A DNA stretch of 64,000 nucleotides from Parapristionchus giblindavisi (GCA_943737045.1 CALSFV010000271.1:531675-595674); one strand, 5' to 3'. Shown: positions 35,634 through 48,686, counted from the first letter of the stretch. A program made the numbers and translations. Notes: generated by a model from the letters alone, not told the origin.

Positions 35634-36402
35634 GACGCTGCTATCGGCGTCGGTTTAATACCAGCCCGGCTCGGCGGGCCTGCGCTTGTGCGTCTCACAT
35701 ACTCTCGCTAGCCACTGATCATAGTGACTGCTGTAGTGGGCTAGTGTGTGTGGTGTGGCCTGAGGAAAAAAAAATGAAAAGGAAAATGACAAAATATGAA
35801 AAGTTGACAAAATCTCAGTAAAATGGTCATAACTTCCTTTAAAATGCTCCCTTCGAGCTGCCGTTTTGTGCAGGCGACGCGCCGCAACGCCCGCTACGCT
35901 GTCCAATCAAAATCGCGATTAGAGAGGCGCTAAATCGGGCGGGAAACGACGACTTTTGATTGTTAGTAGTAAAATTTTTCTATTTTCTGTGATTCTTAGC
36001 GAAAAAATGCAAAATGTACAGTTTTTCCGTACAAAATCAGACTGGACAGAAAAACTGTCCAGTTGGAGAGTATTTCCGCACTTTAACTACTGGATCGATA
36101 GTCGTTGTCACCTAAAGTGACATCGTGGTCACTTAAAGTGACCAGTTCGAGAAATCCAAAATAAGAAAGATCAAGTGACAACAATCGATTAGTTCCTACA
36201 TAATATTGATTGAATAGTTCAGGCATTCTAAATACCAGAAGGAAAGCTCATTCACATATGCTAGACGGTTTTAGCAAAATCAAGGGCGGCTAGCTTGATA
36301 AGATGACAGAGTAGAGATTAATCAATCAATAATGATAAAAAATAGAACAACTTCCCGTACACTGTACGAGAAGTTGTTCTATTTCTTTAAATTCACCAAT
36401 TA

Positions 36403-36502
36403 TTGGCTCCGCCTAGGCAGAGCCGTTCCAAAATTTTAGGCATTGGCCACGTCTTTCAACGAGCCAGATCGAATTAGTACCTCAAACTTGGGTAATTAAA
36501 CC
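36403..36502 (-). ncRNA. sls-1: SL1 RNA gene, copy 42
   Basis: Class a unit between repeat A and repeat B; reads as copy 1. Confidence 0.95.
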
Positions 36503-37273
36503 GACGCTGCTATCGGCGTCGGTTTAATACCAGCCCGGCTCGGCGGGCCTGCGCTTGTGCGTCTCACATACCTCGCTAGCCACTGATCATAGTGACTGCT
36601 GTAGTGGGCTAGTGTGTGTGGTGTGGCCTGAGGAAAAAAAAATGAAAAGGAAAATGACAAAATATGAAAAGTTGACAAAATCTCAGTAAAATGGTCATAA
36701 CTTCCTTTAAAATGCTCCCTTCGAGCTGCCGTTTTGTGCAGGCGACGCGCCGCAACGCCCGCTACGCTGTCCAATCAAAATCGCGATTAGAGAGGCGCTA
36801 AATCGGGCGGGGAAACGACGACTTTTGATTGTTAGTAGTAAAATTTTTCTATTTTCTGTGATTCTTAGCGAAAAAATGCAAAATGTACAGTTTTTCCGTA
36901 CAAAATCAGACTGGACAGAAAAACTGTCCAGTTGGAGAGTATTTCCGCACTTTAACTACTGGATCGATAGTCGTTGTCATCTAAAGTGACACCGTGGTCA
37001 CTTAAAGTGACCAGTTCGAGAAATCCAAAATAAGAAAGATCAAGTGACAACAATCGATTAGTTCCTACATAATATTGATTGAATAGTTCAGGCATTCTAA
37101 ATACCAGAAGGAAAGCTCATTCACATATGCTAGACGGTTTTAGCAAAATCAAGGGCGGCTAGCTTGATAAGGATGACAGAGTAGAGATTAATCAATCAAT
37201 AATGATAAAAAAATAGAACAACTTCCCGTACACTGTACGAGAAGTTGTTCTATTTCTTTAAATTCACCAATTA

Positions 37274-37373
37274 TTGGCTCCGCCTAGGCAGAGCCGTTCC
37301 AAAATTTTAGGCATTGGCCACGTCTTTCAACGAGCCAGATCGAATTAGTACCTCAAACTTGGGTAATTAAACC
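37274..37373 (-). ncRNA. sls-1: SL1 RNA gene, copy 43
   Basis: Class d unit; gene unchanged, -33 T. Confidence 0.95.
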
Positions 37374-38141
37374 GACGCTGCTATCGGCGTCGGTTTAATA
37401 CCAGCTCGGCTCGGCGGGCCTGCGCTTGTGCGTCTCACATACTCTCGCTAGCCACTGATCATAGTGACTGCTGTAGTGGGCTAGTGTGTGTGGTGTGGCC
37501 TGAGGAAAAAAAATGAAAAGGAAAATGACAAAATATGAAAAGTTGACAAAATCTCAGTAAAATGGTCATAACTTCCTTTAAAATGCTCCCTTCGAGCTGC
37601 CGTTTTGTGCAGGCGACGCGCCGCAACGCCCGCTACGCTGTCCAATCAAAATCGCGATTAGAGAGGCGCTAAATCGGGCGGGAAACGACGACTTTTGATT
37701 GTTAGTAGTAAAAATTTTCTATTTTCTGTGATTCTTAGCGAAAAAATGCAAAATGTACAGTTTTTCCGTACAAAATCAGACTGGACAGAAAAACTGTCCA
37801 GTTGGAGAGTATTTCCGCACTTTAACTACTGGATCGATAGTCGTTGTCACCTAAAGTGACATCGTGGTCACTTAAAGTGACCAGTTCGAGAAATCCAAAA
37901 TAAGAAAGATCAAGTGACAACAATCGATTAGTTCCTACATAATATTGATTGAATAGTTCAGGCATTCTAAATACCAGAAGGAAAGCTCATTCACATATGC
38001 TAGACGGTTTTAGCAAAATCAAGGGCGGCTAGCTTGATAAGATGACAGAGTAGAGATTAATCAATCAATAATGATAAAAAATAGAACAACTTCCCGTACA
38101 CTGTACGAGAAGTTGTTCTATTTCTTTAAATTCACCAATTA

Positions 38142-38241
38142 TTGGCTCCGCCTAGGCAGAGCCGTTCCAAAATTTTAGGCATTGGCCACGTCTTTCAACG
38201 AGCCAGATCGAATTAGTACCTCAAACTTGGGTAATTAAACC
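38142..38241 (-). ncRNA. sls-1: SL1 RNA gene, copy 44
   Basis: Class e unit; reads as copy 1. Confidence 0.95.
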
Positions 38242-38529
38242 GACGCTGCTATCGGCGTCGGTTTAATACCAGCCCGGCTCGGCGGGCCTGCGCTTGTGCG
38301 TCTCACATACTCTCGCTAGCCACTGATCATAGTGACTGCTGTAGTGGGCTAGTGTGTGTGGTGTGGCCTGAGGAAAAAAAAATGAAAAGGAAAATGACAA
38401 AATATGAAAAGTTGACAAAATCTCAGTAAAATGGTCATAACTTCCTTTAAAATGCTCCCTTCGAACTGCCGTTTTGTGCAGGCGACGCGCCGCAACGCCC
38501 GCTACGCTGTCCAATCAAAATCGCGATTA

Positions 38530-38555
38530 GAGAGGCGCTAAATCGGGCGCCTCTC
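38530..38555. repeat. Perfect hairpin GAGAGGCGC/GCGCCTCTC, class f unit 45
   Basis: Same five-base cluster; follows class e unit 44. Confidence 0.92.
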
Positions 38556-39011
38556 GACGACTTTTGATTGTTAGTAGTAAAATTTTTCTATTTTCTGTGA
38601 TTCTTAGCGAAAAAATGCAAAATGTACAGTTTTTCCGTACAAAATCAGACTGGACAGAAAAACTGTCCAGTTGGAGAGTATTTCCGCACTTTAACTACTG
38701 GATCGATAGTCGTTGTCATCTAAAGTGACACCGTGGTCACTTAAAGTGACCAGTTCGAGAAATCCAAAATAAGAAAGATCAAGTGACAACAATCGATTAG
38801 TTCCTACATAATATTGATTGAATAGTTCAGGCATTCTAAATACCAGAAGGAAAGCTCATTCACATATGCTAGACGGTTTTAGCAAAATCAAGGGCGGCTA
38901 GCTTGATAAGATGACAGAGTAGAGATTAATCAATCAATAATGATAAAAAAATAGAACAACTTCCCGTACACTGTACGAGAAGTTGTTCTATTTCTTTAAA
39001 TTCACCAATTA

Positions 39012-39111
39012 TTGGCTCCGCCTAGGCAGAGCCGTTCCAAAATTTTAGGCATTGGCCACGTCTTTCAACGAGCCAGATCGAATTAGTACCTCAAACTTGG
39101 GTAATTAAACC
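39012..39111 (-). ncRNA. sls-1: SL1 RNA gene, copy 45
   Basis: Class f unit; gene unchanged, -33 T. Confidence 0.95.
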
Positions 39112-39878
39112 GACGCTGCTATCGGCGTCGGTTTAATACCAGCTCGGCTCGGCGGGCCTGCGCTTGTGCGTCTCACATACTCTCGCTAGCCACTGATCAT
39201 AGTGACTGCTGTAGTGGGCTAGTGTGTGTGGTGTGGCCTGAGGAAAAAAAATGAAAAGGAAAATGACAAAATATGAAAAGTTGACAAAATCTCAGTAAAA
39301 TGGTCATAACTTCCTTTAAAATGCTCCCTTCGAGCTGCCGTTTTGTGCAGGCGACGCGCCGCAACGCCCGCTACGCTGTCCAATCAAAATCGCGATTAGA
39401 GAGGCGCTAAATCGGGCGGGAAACGACGACTTTTGATTGTTAGTAGTAAAATTTTTCTATTTTCTGTGATTCTTAGCGAAAAAATGCAAAATGTACAGTT
39501 TTTCCGTACAAAATCAGACTGGACAGAAAAACTGTCCAGTTGGAGAGTATTTCCGCACTTTAACTACTGGATCGATAGTCGTTGTCACCTAAAGTGACAT
39601 CGTGGTCACTTAAAGTGACCAGTTCGAGAAATCCAAAATAAGAAAGATCAAGTGACAACAATCGATTAGTTCCTACATAATATTGATTGAATAGTTCAGG
39701 CATTCTAAATACCAGAAGGAAAGCTCATTCACATATGCTAGACGGTTTTAGCAAAATCAAGGGCGGCTAGCTTGATAAGATGACAGAGTAGAGATTAATC
39801 AATCAATAATGAAAAAAATAGAACAACTTCCCGTACACTGTACGAGAAGTTGTTCTATTTCTTTAAATTCACCAATTA

Positions 39879-39978
39879 TTGGCTCCGCCTAGGCAGAGCC
39901 GTTCCAAAATTTTAGGCATTGGCCACGTCTTTCAACGAGCCAGATCGAATTAGTACCTCAAACTTGGGTAATTAAACC
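39879..39978 (-). ncRNA. sls-1: SL1 RNA gene, copy 46
   Basis: Class g unit; gene unchanged, and -33 is T although this unit is not GTCATC. Confidence 0.95.
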
Positions 39979-40746
39979 GACGCTGCTATCGGCGTCGGTT
40001 TAATACCAGCTCGGCTCGGCGGGCCTGCGCTTGTGCGTCTCACATACTCTCGCTAGCCACTGATCATAGTGACTGCTGTAGTGGGCTAGTGTGTGTGGTG
40101 TGGCCTGAGGAAAAAAAATGAAAAGGAAAATGACAAAATATGAAAAGTTGACAAAATCTCAGTAAAATGGTCATAACTTCCTTTAAAATGCTCCCTTCGA
40201 GCTGCCGTTTTGTGCAGGCGACGCGCCGCAACGCCCGCTACGCTGTCCAATCAAAATCGCGATTAGAGAGGCGCTAAATCGGGCGGGAAACGACGACTTT
40301 TGATTGTTAGTAGTAAAAATTTTCTATTTTCTGTGATTCTTAGCGAAAAAATGCAAAATGTACAGTTTTTCCGTACAAAATCAGACTGGACAGAAAAACT
40401 GTCCAGTTGGAGAGTATTTCCGCACTTTAACTACTGGATCGATAGTCGTTGTCACCTAAAGTGACATCGTGGTCACTTAAAGTGACCAGTTCGAGAAATC
40501 CAAAATAAGAAAGATCAAGTGACAACAATCGATTAGTTCCTACATAATATTGATTGAATAGTTCAGGCATTCTAAATACCAGAAGGAAAGCTCATTCACA
40601 TATGCTAGACGGTTTTAGCAAAATCAAGGGCGGCTAGCTTGATAAGATGACAGAGTAGAGATTAATCAATCAATAATGATAAAAAATAGAACAACTTCCC
40701 GTACACTGTACGAGAAGTTGTTCTATTTCTTTAAATTCACCAATTA

Positions 40747-40846
40747 TTGGCTCCGCCTAGGCAGAGCCGTTCCAAAATTTTAGGCATTGGCCACGTCTTT
40801 CAACGAGCCAGATCGAATTAGTACCTCAAACTTGGGTAATTAAACC
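40747..40846 (-). ncRNA. sls-1: SL1 RNA gene, copy 47
   Basis: Class e unit; reads as copy 1. Confidence 0.95.
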
Positions 40847-41134
40847 GACGCTGCTATCGGCGTCGGTTTAATACCAGCCCGGCTCGGCGGGCCTGCGCTT
40901 GTGCGTCTCACATACTCTCGCTAGCCACTGATCATAGTGACTGCTGTAGTGGGCTAGTGTGTGTGGTGTGGCCTGAGGAAAAAAAAATGAAAAGGAAAAT
41001 GACAAAATATGAAAAGTTGACAAAATCTCAGTAAAATGGTCATAACTTCCTTTAAAATGCTCCCTTCGAACTGCCGTTTTGTGCAGGCGACGCGCCGCAA
41101 CGCCCGCTACGCTGTCCAATCAAAATCGCGATTA

Positions 41135-41160
41135 GAGAGGCGCTAAATCGGGCGCCTCTC
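41135..41160. repeat. Perfect hairpin GAGAGGCGC/GCGCCTCTC, class f unit 48
   Basis: Same cluster, three units after unit 45, in the duplicated trimer. Confidence 0.92.
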
Positions 41161-41616
41161 GACGACTTTTGATTGTTAGTAGTAAAATTTTTCTATTTTC
41201 TGTGATTCTTAGCGAAAAAATGCAAAATGTACAGTTTTTCCGTACAAAATCAGACTGGACAGAAAAACTGTCCAGTTGGAGAGTATTTCCGCACTTTAAC
41301 TACTGGATCGATAGTCGTTGTCATCTAAAGTGACACCGTGGTCACTTAAAGTGACCAGTTCGAGAAATCCAAAATAAGAAAGATCAAGTGACAACAATCG
41401 ATTAGTTCCTACATAATATTGATTGAATAGTTCAGGCATTCTAAATACCAGAAGGAAAGCTCATTCACATATGCTAGACGGTTTTAGCAAAATCAAGGGC
41501 GGCTAGCTTGATAAGATGACAGAGTAGAGATTAATCAATCAATAATGATAAAAAAATAGAACAACTTCCCGTACACTGTACGAGAAGTTGTTCTATTTCT
41601 TTAAATTCACCAATTA

Positions 41617-41716
41617 TTGGCTCCGCCTAGGCAGAGCCGTTCCAAAATTTTAGGCATTGGCCACGTCTTTCAACGAGCCAGATCGAATTAGTACCTCAAA
41701 CTTGGGTAATTAAACC
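41617..41716 (-). ncRNA. sls-1: SL1 RNA gene, copy 48
   Basis: Class f unit; gene unchanged, -33 T. Confidence 0.95.
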
Positions 41717-42485
41717 GACGCTGCTATCGGCGTCGGTTTAATACCAGCTCGGCTCGGCGGGCCTGCGCTTGTGCGTCTCACATACTCTCGCTAGCCACTG
41801 ATCATAGTGACTGCTGTAGTGGGCTAGTGTGTGTGGTGTGGCCTGAGGAAAAAAAATGAAAAGGAAAATGACAAAATATGAAAAGTTGACAAAATCTCAG
41901 TAAAATGGTCATAACTTCCTTTAAAAATGCTCCCTTCGAGCTGCCGTTTTGTGCAGGCGACGCGCCGCAACGCCCGCTACGCTGTCCAATCAAAATCGCG
42001 ATTAGAGAGGCGCTAAATCGGGCGGGAAACGACGACTTTTGATTGTTAGTAGTAAAATTTTTCTATTTTCTGTGATTCTTAGCGAAAAAATGCAAAATGT
42101 ACAGTTTTTCCGTACAAAATCAGACTGGACAGAAAAACTGTCCAGTTGGAGAGTATTTCCGCACTTTAACTACTGGATCGATAGTCGTTGTCACCTAAAG
42201 TGACATCCGTGGTCACTTAAAGTGACCAGTTCGAGAAATCCAAAATAAGAAAGATCAAGTGACAACAATCGATTAGTTCCTACATAATATTGATTGAATA
42301 GTTCAGGCATTCTAAATACCAGAAGGAAAGCTCATTCACATATGCTAGACGGTTTTAGCAAATCAAGGGCGGCTAGCTTGATAAGATGACAGAGTAGAGA
42401 TTAATCAATCAATAATGAAAAAAATAGAACAACTTCCCGTACACTGTACGAGAAGTTGTTTCTATTTCTTTAAATTCACCAATTA

Positions 42486-42585
42486 TTGGCTCCGCCTAGG
42501 CAGAGCCGTTCCAAAATTTTAGGCATTGGCCACGTCTTTCAACGAGCCAGATCGAATTAGTACCTCAAACTTGGGTAATTAAACC
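42486..42585 (-). ncRNA. sls-1: SL1 RNA gene, copy 49
   Basis: Class g unit; gene unchanged, one extra T in the downstream hairpin arm. Confidence 0.95.
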
Positions 42586-43357
42586 GACGCTGCTATCGGC
42601 GTCGGTTTAATACCAGCCCGGCTCGGCGGGCCTGCGCTTGTGCGTCTCACATACTCTCGCTAGCCACTGATCATAGTGACTGCTGTAGTGGGCTAGTGTG
42701 TGTGGTGTGGGCCTGAGGAAAAAAAAATGAAAAGGAAAATGGACAAAATATGAAAAGTTGACAAAATCTCAGTAAAATGGTCTTAACTTCCTTTAAAATG
42801 CTCCCTTCGAGCTGCCGTTTTGTGCAGGCGACGCGCCGCAACGCCCGCTACGCTGTCCAATCAAAATCGCGATTAGAGAGGCGCTAAATCGGGCGGGAAA
42901 CGACGACTTTTGATTGTTAGTAGTAAAATTTTTCCTATTTTCTGTGATTCTTAGCGAAAAATGCAAAATGTACAGTTTTTCCGTACAAAATCAGACTGGA
43001 CAGAAAAACTGTCCAGTTGGAGAGTATTTCCGCACTTTAACTACTGGATCGATAGTCGTTGTCACCTAAAGTGACATCGTGGTCACTTAAAGTGACCAGT
43101 TCGAGAAATCCAAAATAAGAAAGATCAAGTGACAACAATCGATTAGTTCCTACATAATATTGATTGAATAGTTCAGGCATTCTAAATACCAGAAGGAAAG
43201 CTCATTCACATATGCTAGACGGTTTTAGCAAAATCAAGGGGCGGCTAGCTTGATAAGATGACAGAGTAGAGATTAATCAATCAATAATGAAAAAAAATAG
43301 AACAACTTCCCGTACACTGTACGAGAAGTTGTTCTATTTCTTTAAATTCACCAATTA

Positions 43358-43457
43358 TTGGCTCCGCCTAGGCAGAGCCGTTCCAAAATTTTAGGCATTG
43401 GCCACGTCTTTCAACGAGCCAGATCGAATTAGTACCTCAAACTTGGGTAATTAAACC
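43358..43457 (-). ncRNA. sls-1: SL1 RNA gene, copy 50
   Basis: Class h unit; gene unchanged. Confidence 0.95.
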
Positions 43458-44230
43458 GACGCTGCTATCGGCGTCGGTTTAATACCAGCCCGGCTCGGCG
43501 GGCCTGCGCTTGTGCGTCTCACATACTCTCGCTAGCCACTGATCATAGTGACTGCTGTAGTGGGCTAGTGTGTGTGGGTGTGGCCTGAGGAAAAAAAAAT
43601 GAAAAGGAAAATGACAAAAATATGAAAAGTTGACAAAATCTCAGTAAAATGGTCATAACTTCCTTTAAAATGCTCCCTTCGAGCTGCCGTTTTGTGCAGG
43701 CGACGCGCCGCAACGCCCGCTACGCTGTCCAATCAAAATCGCGATTAGAGAGGCGCTAAATCGGGCGGGAAACGACGACTTTTGATTGTTAGTAGTAAAA
43801 TTTTTCTATTTTCTGTGATTCTTAGCGAAAAAAATGCAAAATGTACAGTTTTTCCGTACAAAAATCAGACTGGACAGAAAAACTGTCCAGTTGGAGAGTA
43901 TTTCCGCACTTTAACTACTGGATCGATAGTCGTTGTCACCTAAAGTGACATCGTGGTCCACTTAAAGTGACCAGTTCGAGAAATCCAAAATAAGAAAGAT
44001 CAAGTGACAACAATCGATTAGTTCCTACATAATATTGATTGAATAGTTCAGGCATTCTAATACCAGAAGGAAAGCTCATTCACATATGCTAGACGGTTTT
44101 AGCAAAATCAAGGGCGGCTAGCTTGATAAGATGACAGAGTAGAGATTAATCAATCAATAATGAAAAAAAATAGAACAACTTCCCGTACACTGTACGAGAA
44201 GTTGTTCTATTTCTTTAAATTCACCAATTA

Positions 44231-44331
44231 TTGGCTCCGCCTAGGCAGAGCCGTTCCCAAAATTTTAGGCATTGGCCACGTCTTTCAACGAGCCAGATCG
44301 AATTAGTACCTCAAACTTGGGTAATTAAACC
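44231..44331 (-). ncRNA. sls-1: SL1 RNA gene, copy 51
   Basis: Class h unit; one extra G just after the U-run of the Sm site (TTTTGGGAAC). Confidence 0.9.
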
Positions 44332-45101
44332 GACGCTGCTATCGGCGTCGGTTTAATACCAGCCCGGCTCGGCGGGCCTGCGCTTGTGCGTCTCACATAC
44401 TCTCGCTAGCCACTGATCATAGTGACTGCTGTAGTGGGCTAGTGTGTGTGGCCTGAGGAAAAAAAAATGAAAAGGAAAATGACAAAATATGAAAAGTTGA
44501 CAAAATCTCAGTAAAATGGTCATAACTTCCTTTAAAATGCTCCCTTCGAGCTGCCGTTTTGTGCAGGCGACGCGCCGCAACGCCCCGCTACGCTGTCCAA
44601 TCAAAATCGCGATTAGAGAGGCGCTAAAATCGGGCGGAAACGACGACTTTTGATTGTTAGTAGATAAAATTTTTCTATTTTCTGTGATTCTTAGCGAAAA
44701 AATGCAAAATGTACAGTTTTTCCGTACAAAATCAGACTGGACAGAAAAACTGTCCAGTTGGAGAGTATTTTCCGCACTTTAACTACTGGATCGATAGTCG
44801 TTGTCACCTAAAGTGACATCGTGGTCACTTAAAGTGACCAGTTCGAGAAATCCAAAATAAGAAAGATCAAGTGACAACAATCGATTAGTTCCTACATAAT
44901 ATTGATTGAATAGTTCAGGCATTCTAAATACCAGAAGGAAAGGCTCATTCACATATGCTAGACGGTTTTAAGCAAAATCAAGGGCGGCTAGCTTGATAAG
45001 ATGACAGAGTAGAGATTAATCAATCAATAATGAAAAAAAATAGAACAACTTCCCGTACACTGTACGAGAAAGTTGTTCTATTTCTTTAAATTCACCAATT
45101 A

Positions 45102-45201
45102 TTGGCTCCGCCTAGGCAGAGCCGTTCCAAAATTTTAGGCATTGGCCACGTCTTTCAACGAGCCAGATCGAATTAGTACCTCAAACTTGGGTAATTAAAC
45201 C
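45102..45201 (-). ncRNA. sls-1: SL1 RNA gene, copy 52
   Basis: Class h unit; gene unchanged, one extra base in the loop of the junction palindrome upstream. Confidence 0.94.
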
Positions 45202-45972
45202 GACGCTGCCTATCGGCGTCGGTTTAATACCAGCCCGGCTCGGCGGGCCTGCGCTTGTGCGTCTCACATACTCTCGCTAGCCACTGATCATAGTGACTGC
45301 TGTAGTGGGCTAGTGTGTGTGGTGTGGCCTGAGGAAAAAAAATGAAAAGGAAAATGACAAAATATGAAAAGTTGACAAAATCTCAGTAAAATGGTCATAA
45401 CTTCCTTTAAAATGCTCCCTTCGAGCTGCCGTTTTGTGCAGGCGAACGCGCCGCAACGCCCCGCTACGCTGTCCAATCAAAATCGCGATTAGAGAGGCGC
45501 TAAATCGGGCGGGAAACGACGACTTTTGATTGTTAGTAGTAAAATTTTTCTATTTTCTGTGATTCTTAGCGAAAAAATGCAAAATGTACAGTTTTCCGTA
45601 CAAAATCAGACTGGACAGAAAAAACTGTCCAGTTGGAGAGTATTTCCGCACTTTAACTACTGGATCGATAGTCGTTGTCACCTAAAGTGACATCGTGGTC
45701 ACTTAAAGTGACCAGTTCGAGAAATCCAAAATAAGAAAGATCAAGTGACAACAATCGATTAGTTCCTACATAATATTGATTGAATAGTTCAGGCATTCTA
45801 AATACCAGAAGGAAAGCTCATTCACATATGCTAGACGGTTTTAGCAAAATCAAGGGCGGCTAGCTTGATAAGATGACAGAGTAGAGATTAATCAATCAAT
45901 AATGAAAAAAAATAGAACAACTTCCCGTACACTGTACGAGAAGTTGTTCTATTTCTTTAAATTCACCAATTA

Positions 45973-46072
45973 TTGGCTCCGCCTAGGCAGAGCCGTTCCA
46001 AAATTTTAGGCATTGGCCACGTCTTTCAACGAGCCAGATCGAATTAGTACCTCAAACTTGGGTAATTAAACC
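45973..46072 (-). ncRNA. sls-1: SL1 RNA gene, copy 53
   Basis: Class h unit; gene unchanged. Confidence 0.95.
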
Positions 46073-46846
46073 GACGCTGCTATCGGCGTCGGTTTTAATA
46101 CCAGCCCGGCTCGGCGGGCCTGCGCTTGTGCGTCTCACATACTCTCGCTAGCCACTGATCATAGTGACTGCTGTAGTGGGCTAGTGTGTGTGGTGTGGCC
46201 TGAGGAAAAAAAAATGAAAAGGAAAATGACAAAATATGAAAAGTTGACAAAATCTCAGTAAAATGGTCATAACTTCCTTTAAAATGCTCCCTTCGAGCTG
46301 CCGTTTTGTGCAGGCGACGCGCCGCAAACGCCCGCTACGCTGTCCAACTCAAAATCGCGATTAGAGAGGCGCTAAATCGGGCGGGAAACGACGACTTTTG
46401 ATTGTTAGTAGTAAATTTTCTATTTTCTGTGATTCTTAGCAGAAAAAATGCAAAATGTACAGTTTTTCCGTAACAAAATCAGACTGGACAGAAAAACTGT
46501 CCAGTTGGAGGAGTATTTCCGCACTTTAACTACTGGATCGATAGTCGTTGTCATCTAAAGTGACACCGTGGTCACTTAAAGTGACCAGTTCGAGAAATCC
46601 AAAATAAGAAAGATCAAGTGACAACAATCGATTAGTTCCTACATAATATTGATTGAATAGTTCAGGCATTCTAAATACCAGAAGGAAAGCTCATTCACAT
46701 ATGCTAGACGGTTTTAGCAAAATCAAGGGCGGCTAGCTTGATAAGATGACAGAGTAGAGATTAATCAATCAATAATGATAAAAAAATAGAACAACTTCCC
46801 GTACACTGTACGAGAAGTTGTTCTATTTCTTTAAATTCACCAATTA

Positions 46847-46946
46847 TTGGCTCCGCCCTAGGCAGAGCCGTTCCAAAATTTTAGGCATTGGCCACGTCTT
46901 TCAACGAGCAGATCGAATTAGTACCTCAAACTTGGGTAATTAAACC
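46847..46946 (-). ncRNA. sls-1: SL1 RNA gene, copy 54
   Basis: Class d unit; one extra G in stem-loop III and one G lost in the stem II region. Leader and Sm site intact, -33 region T type. Confidence 0.9.
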
Positions 46947-47715
46947 GACGCTGCTATCGCGTCGGTTTAATACCAGCTCGGCTCGGCGGGCCTGCGCTTG
47001 TGCGTCTCACATACTCTCGCTAGCCACTGATCATAGTGACTGCTGTAGTGGGCTAGTGTGTGTGGTGTGGCCTGAGGAAAAAAAATGAAAAGGAAAATGA
47101 CAAAATATGAAAAGTTGACAAAATCTCAGTAAAATGGTCATAACTTCCTTAAAATGCTCCCTTCGAGCTGCCGTTTTGTGCAGGCGACGCGCCGCAACGC
47201 CCGCTACGCTGTCCAATCAAAATCGCGATTAGAGAGGCGCTAAATCGGGCGGGAAACGACGACTTTTGATTGTTAGTAGTAAAAATTTTCTATTTTCTGT
47301 GATTCTTAGCGAAAAAATGCAAAATGTACAGTTTTTTCCGTACAAAATCAGACTGGACAGAAAAACTGTCCAGTTGGAGAGTATTTCCGCACTTTAACTA
47401 CTGGATCGATAGTCGTTGTCACCTAAAGTGACATCGTGGTCACTTAAAGTGACCAGATTCGAGAAATCCAAAATAAGAAAGATCAAGTGACAACAATCGA
47501 TTAGTTCCTACATAATATTGATTGAATAGTTCAGGCATTCTAAATACCAGAAGGAAAGCTCATTCACATATGCTAGACGGTTTTAGCAAAATCAAGGGCG
47601 GCTAGCTTGATAAGATGACAGAGTAGAGATTAATCAATCAATAATGATAAAAAAATAGAACAACTTCCCGTACACTGTACGAGAAGTTGTTCTATTTCTT
47701 TAAATTCACCAATTA

Positions 47716-47815
47716 TTGGCTCCGCCTAGGCAGAGCCGTTCCAAAATTTTAGGCATTGGCCACGTCTTTCAACGAGCCAGATCGAATTAGTACCTCAAAC
47801 TTGGGTAATTAAACC
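47716..47815 (-). ncRNA. sls-1: SL1 RNA gene, copy 55
   Basis: Class e unit; reads as copy 1. Confidence 0.95.
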
Positions 47816-48103
47816 GACGCTGCTATCGGCGTCGGTTTAATACCAGCCCGGCTCGGCGGGCCTGCGCTTGTGCGTCTCACATACTCTCGCTAGCCACTGA
47901 TCATAGTGACTGCTGTAGTGGGCTAGTTGTGTGTGTGTGGCCTGAGGAAAAAAAAATGAAAAGGAAAATGACAAAATATGAAAAGTTGACAAAATCTCAG
48001 TAAAATGGTCATAACTTCCTTTAAAATGCTCCCTTCGAACTGCCGTTTTGTGCAGGCGACGCGCCGCAACGCCCGCTACGCTGTCCAATCAAAATCGCGA
48101 TTA

Positions 48104-48129
48104 GAGAGGCGCTAAATCGGGCGCCTCTC
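48104..48129. repeat. Perfect hairpin GAGAGGCGC/GCGCCTCTC, class f unit 56
   Basis: Same cluster, 11 units after unit 45. This unit also has a rearranged GT stretch (CTAGTTGTGTGTGTGTGG). Confidence 0.92.
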
Positions 48130-48586
48130 GACGACTTTTGATTGTTAGTAGTAAAATTTTTCTATTTTCTGTGATTCTTAGCGAAAAAATGCAAAATGTA
48201 CAGTTTTTCCGTACAAAATCAGACTGGACAGAAAAAACTGTCCAGTTGGAGAGTATTTCCGCACTTTAACTACTGGATCGATAGTCGTTGTCATCTAAAG
48301 TGACACCGTGGTCACTTAAAGTGACCAGTTCGAGAAATCCAAAATAAGAAAGATCAAGTGACAACAATCGATTAGTTCCTACATAATATTGATTGAATAG
48401 TTCAGGCATTCTAAATACCAGAAGGAAAGCTCATTCACATATGCTAGACGGTTTTAGCAAAATCAAGGGCGGCTAGCTTGATAAGATGACAGAGTAGAGA
48501 TTAATCAATCAATAATGATAAAAAAATAGAACAACTTCCCGTACACTGTACGAGAAGTTGTTCTATTTCTTTAAATTCACCAATTA

Positions 48587-48686
48587 TTGGCTCCGCCTAG
48601 GCAGAGCCGTTCCAAAATTTTAGGCATTGGCCACGTCTTTCAACGAGCCAGATCGAATTAGTACCTCAAACTTGGGTAATTAAACC
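48587..48686 (-). ncRNA. sls-1: SL1 RNA gene, copy 56
   Basis: Class f unit; gene unchanged, -33 T. Confidence 0.95.

Larger units (their letters stand above)
22605..35647. repeat. 15-unit higher-order repeat A, copy 2 (units 27-41)
   Basis: Same class order as 9572-22604, 13,043 bp. The size difference comes from single-base indels. Units 42-46 then repeat the order a d e f g, as in 19-23 and 34-38, so a third copy was begun and then rearranged. Confidence 0.9.
37388..42599. repeat. Duplicated e-f-g trimer (units 44-46 and 47-49)
   Basis: Two 2.6-kb trimers, 37388-39992 and 39993-42599. Unit 47 keeps the CCAGCTCGG start although the unit before it is class g, which marks the trimer junction. 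Confidence 0.85.
36517..46086. repeat. 11-unit higher-order repeat B, copy 1 (units 43-53)
   Basis: Class order d e f g e f g h h h h, 9,570 bp. Its first four units equal the d e f g part of repeat A, and the e f g trimer is then repeated. Confidence 0.87.

Noticed and set aside
46888..47088. 66-codon plus-strand frame across the SL1 gene and unit junction
   Set aside because: Depends on two one-base deletions in unit 54; it reads antisense through the SL RNA.
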